From: Sphingomonadales bacterium
GTDB lineage: Bacteria; Pseudomonadota; Alphaproteobacteria; Sphingomonadales; Govanellaceae
Reading direction: 5' to 3'
DNA length: 64,000 bases
NCBI GenBank assembly: GCA_019455285.1
Contig: JACFMS010000006.1
Coordinates: forward strand, 62,001 to 126,000
Shown here: positions 61,108-64,000 of the stretch, piece by piece
Position numbering within the stretch: position 1 is the stretch's first letter
Layout: each line of letters starts with the position of its first letter
Notes under the pieces: model-generated
Databases searched by the model: none
The model's input: the letters and a program-made list of their open reading frames with translations, nothing else
Told to the model about the DNA's origin: nothing
Made by a program: the position numbers and the translations under genes

Positions 61108-62142
61108 ATGGCCATTCTCGATCAAGCGCCGCAAGCGCTCCGCGCACCACCGCCGGCCTCCTTGGCGGCAAAAGTCGCCCACCTCAGTCGTGCCGACAGC
61201 TATGCCGAAGGGACGAGTGCGGTGACGGCGCTGGAAACCCACATGTCCTGGGTGTTTCTTACCGATCGCCACGCCTATAAGCTGAAAAAGCCGGTGCGCT
61301 ACGATTTTCTTGATTTCTCAACGCTGGCGGCGCGGCGGCAGGATTGTGACTTGGAGGTCATGCTCAACCGGCGGTTGGCGGGCGATGTCTATCTCGGTGT
61401 GGCGGCGCTGACCATGAGCCAAGAAGGCCGCTTGCAGCTTGGGGGCGCGGGCGAGGTCGTTGACTGGCTGGTCAAGATGCGCCGCCTGCCCGACGCTTAC
61501 CGTATGGACCTGCTGATCGCCGATCACGCCTTAAAAGCGGAGGATATGCGCCGGGTATTGACCAAGCTTAGCATCTTCTACCGCGATGCCCCGGCGGTTG
61601 CCGTGGCCGCAGCGAGCCGTGGCCGCCACTATCAGGATGACATTCGCGCCGCCATGGATGATCTTCTGGTCCCCGCCGTCGGCCGGGCGCGGCAGGTCAA
61701 GCGCCTGGCAACGTTCCTAATGAATTTTCTCCACGAACATGCCCTGATGTTCAAAGAGCGGCGGATCATCGAGGCGCATGGCGACCTGCGGCCGGAGCAT
61801 ATTTTCCTGTTGCCTGATCCGGTGATCATCGATTGTCTGGAGTTCAACCGCGCCTTCCGGCTGTTGGACCCGGCGGAAGAGCTGTCCTTTCTCGCCATGG
61901 AATGCGATCTGTTGGACGCGCCGGAAGTCGGGGCAGCGGCGTTTGACATCTATGGAGCGATCACCGGCGATCGGCCGCCGTCATCGCTCATCGTCTTCTA
62001 TAAGTCATTTCGCGCCTTCCTGCGCGCCAAGATCGCCATTTGCCACTTGAAGGATGAACACGTGCGCCTGCCGGAAAAATGGCCGCGGCAGGCCAAAGCG
62101 TATCTGCGCCTGGCGGAGAGTTACAGACTGGCGGCGCCATGA
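61108..62142 (+). CDS. Aminoglycoside-phosphotransferase-fold kinase-like protein
   Basis: The 344-residue protein matches the N-terminal kinase-like half of larger APH/AAA gene products: THMSWVFLTDRHAYKLKKPVRYDFLDFST near residue 45 contains the lysine-rich nucleotide-binding part. EAHGDLRPEHIFLLPDPVIIDCLEFN near 222 contains the HGDLRPEH catalytic loop and the metal-binding D. The substrate is unknown; antibiotic resistance should not be assumed. The C-terminal P-loop domain seen in longer relatives is absent. Its 3' end overlaps the prs-type gene by 22 bases on the other strand. Confidence 0.8.
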   Translation: MAILDQAPQALRAPPPASLAAKVAHLSRADSYAEGTSAVTALETHMSWVFLTDRHAYKLKKPVRYDFLDFSTLAARRQDCDLEVMLNRRLAGDVYLGVAALTMSQEGRLQLGGAGEVVDWLVKMRRLPDAYRMDLLIADHALKAEDMRRVLTKLSIFYRDAPAVAVAAASRGRHYQDDIRAAMDDLLVPAVGRARQVKRLATFLMNFLHEHALMFKERRIIEAHGDLRPEHIFLLPDPVIIDCLEFNRAFRLLDPAEELSFLAMECDLLDAPEVGAAAFDIYGAITGDRPPSSLIVFYKSFRAFLRAKIAICHLKDEHVRLPEKWPRQAKAYLRLAESYRLAAP

Positions 62143-63089
62143 AGGCGGCCGATGACCTCGGCAATCATCGGCGCGGTGGAAACGATATCAAGCGTGCCCT
62201 TGATCAGGCCCGGCTCCAAGCGGAACGGCGGCACGGTATCGCTGACGACGACGCCGGAGATGAGGCCATCGTCAAACAGCTTCTCCGATCCTGGCGCAAA
62301 CAGGCCATGGGTGGCGGCGGCATAGATTTCCTCGGCCCCCGCCTCCCGGCATGCCGACGCGGCGCGCAGGATGGTGGCGCCGGTGCTGATGATGTCATCG
62401 ACAATGATGGCCGTGCTACCGCGCACCTCGCCGGCCAGCGTGGCGCCGCTGACGATACCTTCGCTGCGGTATTTTTCCATCATCGCGATGCCGATCCGTC
62501 GCTCCGTCCGTTTTCTCATCGTTTCGGCGAAGGAGGCCGCAGCCTTGACGCCGCCAATATCGGGGGAGACGATGACGAGATCGCGGTGGCGCAGGCGGTC
62601 GGCGAAATAATCGACGAATAGCGGCTCGGCATGGAGAAGCTCGGCACCGCAACGAAAGGCATTCTGGAAGGCGGCGCGGTTGTGGACGTCGATCACCACC
62701 ACGCGATCGACGCCGACCGCTTCAAAAAGGCCGGCGACATAGCGCGTCGTAACCGGGTCGCGCGGTTTCGATTTTTGATCCTTGCGAGCGTAGCAGAGAT
62801 AGGGAACGATCGCCGTCACCCGCGCCGCGCCGGCGTCATGAAGCGCGCCGATGAAGAACAGCAGCCGGCAAAGCTTGTCGTTGACGCTGGCCGTCGGCTC
62901 GCCATATAGCGATTGGATGACGTAAACATCATGGCCGCGCACGCTATCGAGCGGCCGGGCTTTGTGCTCGCCATCGCTGAATTCGCGCTCTTCGTGCGGG
63001 TAGAGCGGACATTCCAACGCTTTTGCGACACGCTCGCCGAACGCGCGGCTGGCGTTGAGCGCAAACAAGGTCAGACTGGCTTGCGGCAT
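62121..63089 (-). CDS. prs: Ribose-phosphate pyrophosphokinase (PRPP synthetase)
   Basis: The 322-residue form starts MPQASLTLFALNASRAFGER. It has the Prs motifs DVYVIQSLYGEP, YLCYARKDQKSKPRDPVTTR, VVVIDVHNRAAFQNAF and the PRPP-binding loop IIVDDIISTGATI near residue 215. It makes PRPP from ribose 5-phosphate and ATP. The sequence differs from the housekeeping Prs (HERSD-type region SKPRDPVTTR, with VTTRYVAGLFEAVG), so it is probably a second, conditionally expressed copy. A perfect FNR-like palindrome lies 60 bases upstream. Confidence 0.88.
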   Translation of the reverse strand: MPQASLTLFALNASRAFGERVAKALECPLYPHEEREFSDGEHKARPLDSVRGHDVYVIQSLYGEPTASVNDKLCRLLFFIGALHDAGAARVTAIVPYLCYARKDQKSKPRDPVTTRYVAGLFEAVGVDRVVVIDVHNRAAFQNAFRCGAELLHAEPLFVDYFADRLRHRDLVIVSPDIGGVKAAASFAETMRKRTERRIGIAMMEKYRSEGIVSGATLAGEVRGSTAIIVDDIISTGATILRAASACREAGAEEIYAAATHGLFAPGSEKLFDDGLISGVVVSDTVPPFRLEPGLIKGTLDIVSTAPMIAEVIGRLHGAASL

Positions 63090-63122
63090 GACGACACCCC
63101 CACCCAAAATTGGTCTTCTTTT

Positions 63123-63166
63123 TCAATAGGCGAGGAATGATTCTGGCACATTGACGCGCGTCAATG
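63123..63166 (-). promoter_or_regulatory. FNR/FixK-type palindrome and -10 upstream of the prs-type gene
   Basis: CATTGACGCGCGTCAATG (63149-63166) is a perfect 18-bp palindrome containing TTGAC-GCGC-GTCAA. On the minus strand TATTGA (63123-63128) lies 32 bp from its centre, as at 61033-61074. This strongly suggests a class II CRP/FNR-family promoter. Confidence 0.65.
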
Positions 63167-63184
63167 GCAAGGCCGCCGCCTTTC

Positions 63185-64000
63185 CTACCCCATGGTCGCC
63201 GCCAGGAGCGGCTTTAGGGCCTTATAGGGACGGGTGTTTAAGACATCGCTCTTTTCCAGCCAGCCGCGCCGCGCCTGGGCGACGCCATAGCGCAGGAAAT
63301 CGTAGTCGAAAACGCTATGACCATCGCTGGTGATGGCGATCAGCACCCCTTCCTCCTTGGCCAGCATGCACTGCACGTCGAGAAGATCGAGCCGCTCCGG
63401 TTGGGCATTGAGCTCCAGAAAACAGCCGCGGGCCTTGGCGTGACGAATGACACGCTCCATATCGACCTCATAGGACGGACGGGCCGGAAACAGCCGGCCG
63501 TTGGGATGGGCGAGAATGGTAAAATAGGAATGATCCATGGCCCGCATCAAACGCTCGGTCTGCTTTTCCCGGGACAGCGCAAAATGGCTGTGCACGGCAC
63601 CGATCACCAGATCAAGGCGGCTGAGCACGCTATCGTCGAAATCAAGCGCGCCATCTTCCAAGATATCCACCTCAATGCCCTTGAGGATGACGACGCCGGG
63701 CTTGCGCCCGCGCAGACGGTCGATCTTGTCCATCTCCGCCAACAGCTCCTCCCTAGTCAGCCCACGGGATATGCGCAGATGCTGGCTGTGTTCGGTGATG
63801 GCGATGTACTCAAGCCCATGAGCGGCGGCGGCCGCCGCCATCTCACTGAGGCTGTTGCGGCCGTCGGAGGCTGTGGTGTGAACATGCAGATCGCCCCACA
63901 GGTCGCCAAACTCGATCAATTGGGGCAGCCGCTTCCCACGCGCCGCCTCGATCTCGCCGCGATCCTCCCGCAGCTCGGGCGGAATCCACGGCAGGCCGAG
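63185..64000 (-). CDS. polX: DNA polymerase/3'-5' exonuclease PolX, PHP domain part (gene runs off the window)
   Basis: The frame is open without a stop from 63185 to the window edge; reading back from 63919 it continues as LGLPWIPPELREDRGEIE, the PolX linker before the PHP domain. The PHP domain shows DLWGDLHVHTTASDGRNSL, ITEHSQHLRISRGL, KGIEVDILEDGALDF, FTILAHPNGRLF and ITSDGHSVFDYDFL, holding the metal-binding His/Asp/Glu set for 3'-5' exonuclease. The polymerase X domain lies outside. The ATG at 63919 is internal. PolX acts in base-excision and gap repair. Confidence 0.92.
   Translation of the reverse strand, partial: LGLPWIPPELREDRGEIEAARGKRLPQLIEFGDLWGDLHVHTTASDGRNSLSEMAAAAAAHGLEYIAITEHSQHLRISRGLTREELLAEMDKIDRLRGRKPGVVILKGIEVDILEDGALDFDDSVLSRLDLVIGAVHSHFALSREKQTERLMRAMDHSYFTILAHPNGRLFPARPSYEVDMERVIRHAKARGCFLELNAQPERLDLLDVQCMLAKEEGVLIAITSDGHSVFDYDFLRYGVAQARRGWLEKSDVLNTRPYKALKPLLAATMG

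Noticed and set aside
61108-62142. Antibiotic-resistance aminoglycoside kinase
   Set aside because: Only the general kinase fold is shown; the sequence matches the broad APH-like family with unknown substrates.

Overview
The window looks like a chromosomal segment of a GC-rich alphaproteobacterium, probably Rhodospirillales-like. The reasons are protein character (IalB-family protein, two-piece MetH, long IorA/IorB pair, NCS1 and TonB transporters), dense operons with ATGA overlaps, and dispersed palindromic repeats. The placement is an inference from gene content only. I saw no rRNA, tRNA, insertion sequence or CRISPR array.

Layout. 1-2759: argG (partial), cfa and rlmN. 2831-14135: a one-strand cluster with a MalT-like LuxR regulator, a hydantoinase/oxoprolinase-family protein, a TonB-dependent receptor, an NCS1 permease, two paralogous Asp/Glu/hydantoin racemases and a DUF917 protein; it reads as an uptake and breakdown system for a (thio)hydantoin-like compound. 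14248-16456: a 719-residue orphan protein in visibly AT-richer DNA with its own terminator. 16790-18910: an IalB-like protein and a 3-oxoacid CoA-transferase. 19054-24703: a methionine operon (ArsR-methyltransferase fusion, metF, two-piece metH) behind a perfect 26-bp palindrome. 24867-32782: mlaA, ettA, a PhnD-like binding protein coupled to a histidine kinase, and a second kinase with nearly the same catalytic core. 32787-45626: serine dehydratase, ALDH7-type semialdehyde dehydrogenase, IorAB, MarR and XRE-cupin regulators, an MFS exporter, glutaryl-CoA dehydrogenase with a thioesterase, and an old-yellow-enzyme homologue. Much of this fits lysine/amino-acid catabolism.

45701-56169 is the most striking part: six tightly packed or overlapping genes encoding a membrane-anchored 2[4Fe-4S]-FAD oxidoreductase, a Sel1/ankyrin protein, a membrane cytochrome-b-like protein, a 21-heme and a 33-heme c-type cytochrome, and an exported AMIN-like/TPR/beta-barrel protein. 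I infer a possible conduit moving electrons from NAD(P)H or quinol across the periplasm towards the outer membrane.

56483-64000 holds a CDP-glycerol glycerophosphotransferase-like protein, a flippase, an archaeal-type fructose-1,6-bisphosphate aldolase/phosphatase operon, an aminoglycoside-phosphotransferase-fold protein, PRPP synthetase and the PHP end of PolX. Two TTGAC-N4-GTCAA boxes, each 32 bp from a plausible -10, suggest that the aldolase/phosphatase and PRPP synthetase units share an FNR/FixK-type regulator.
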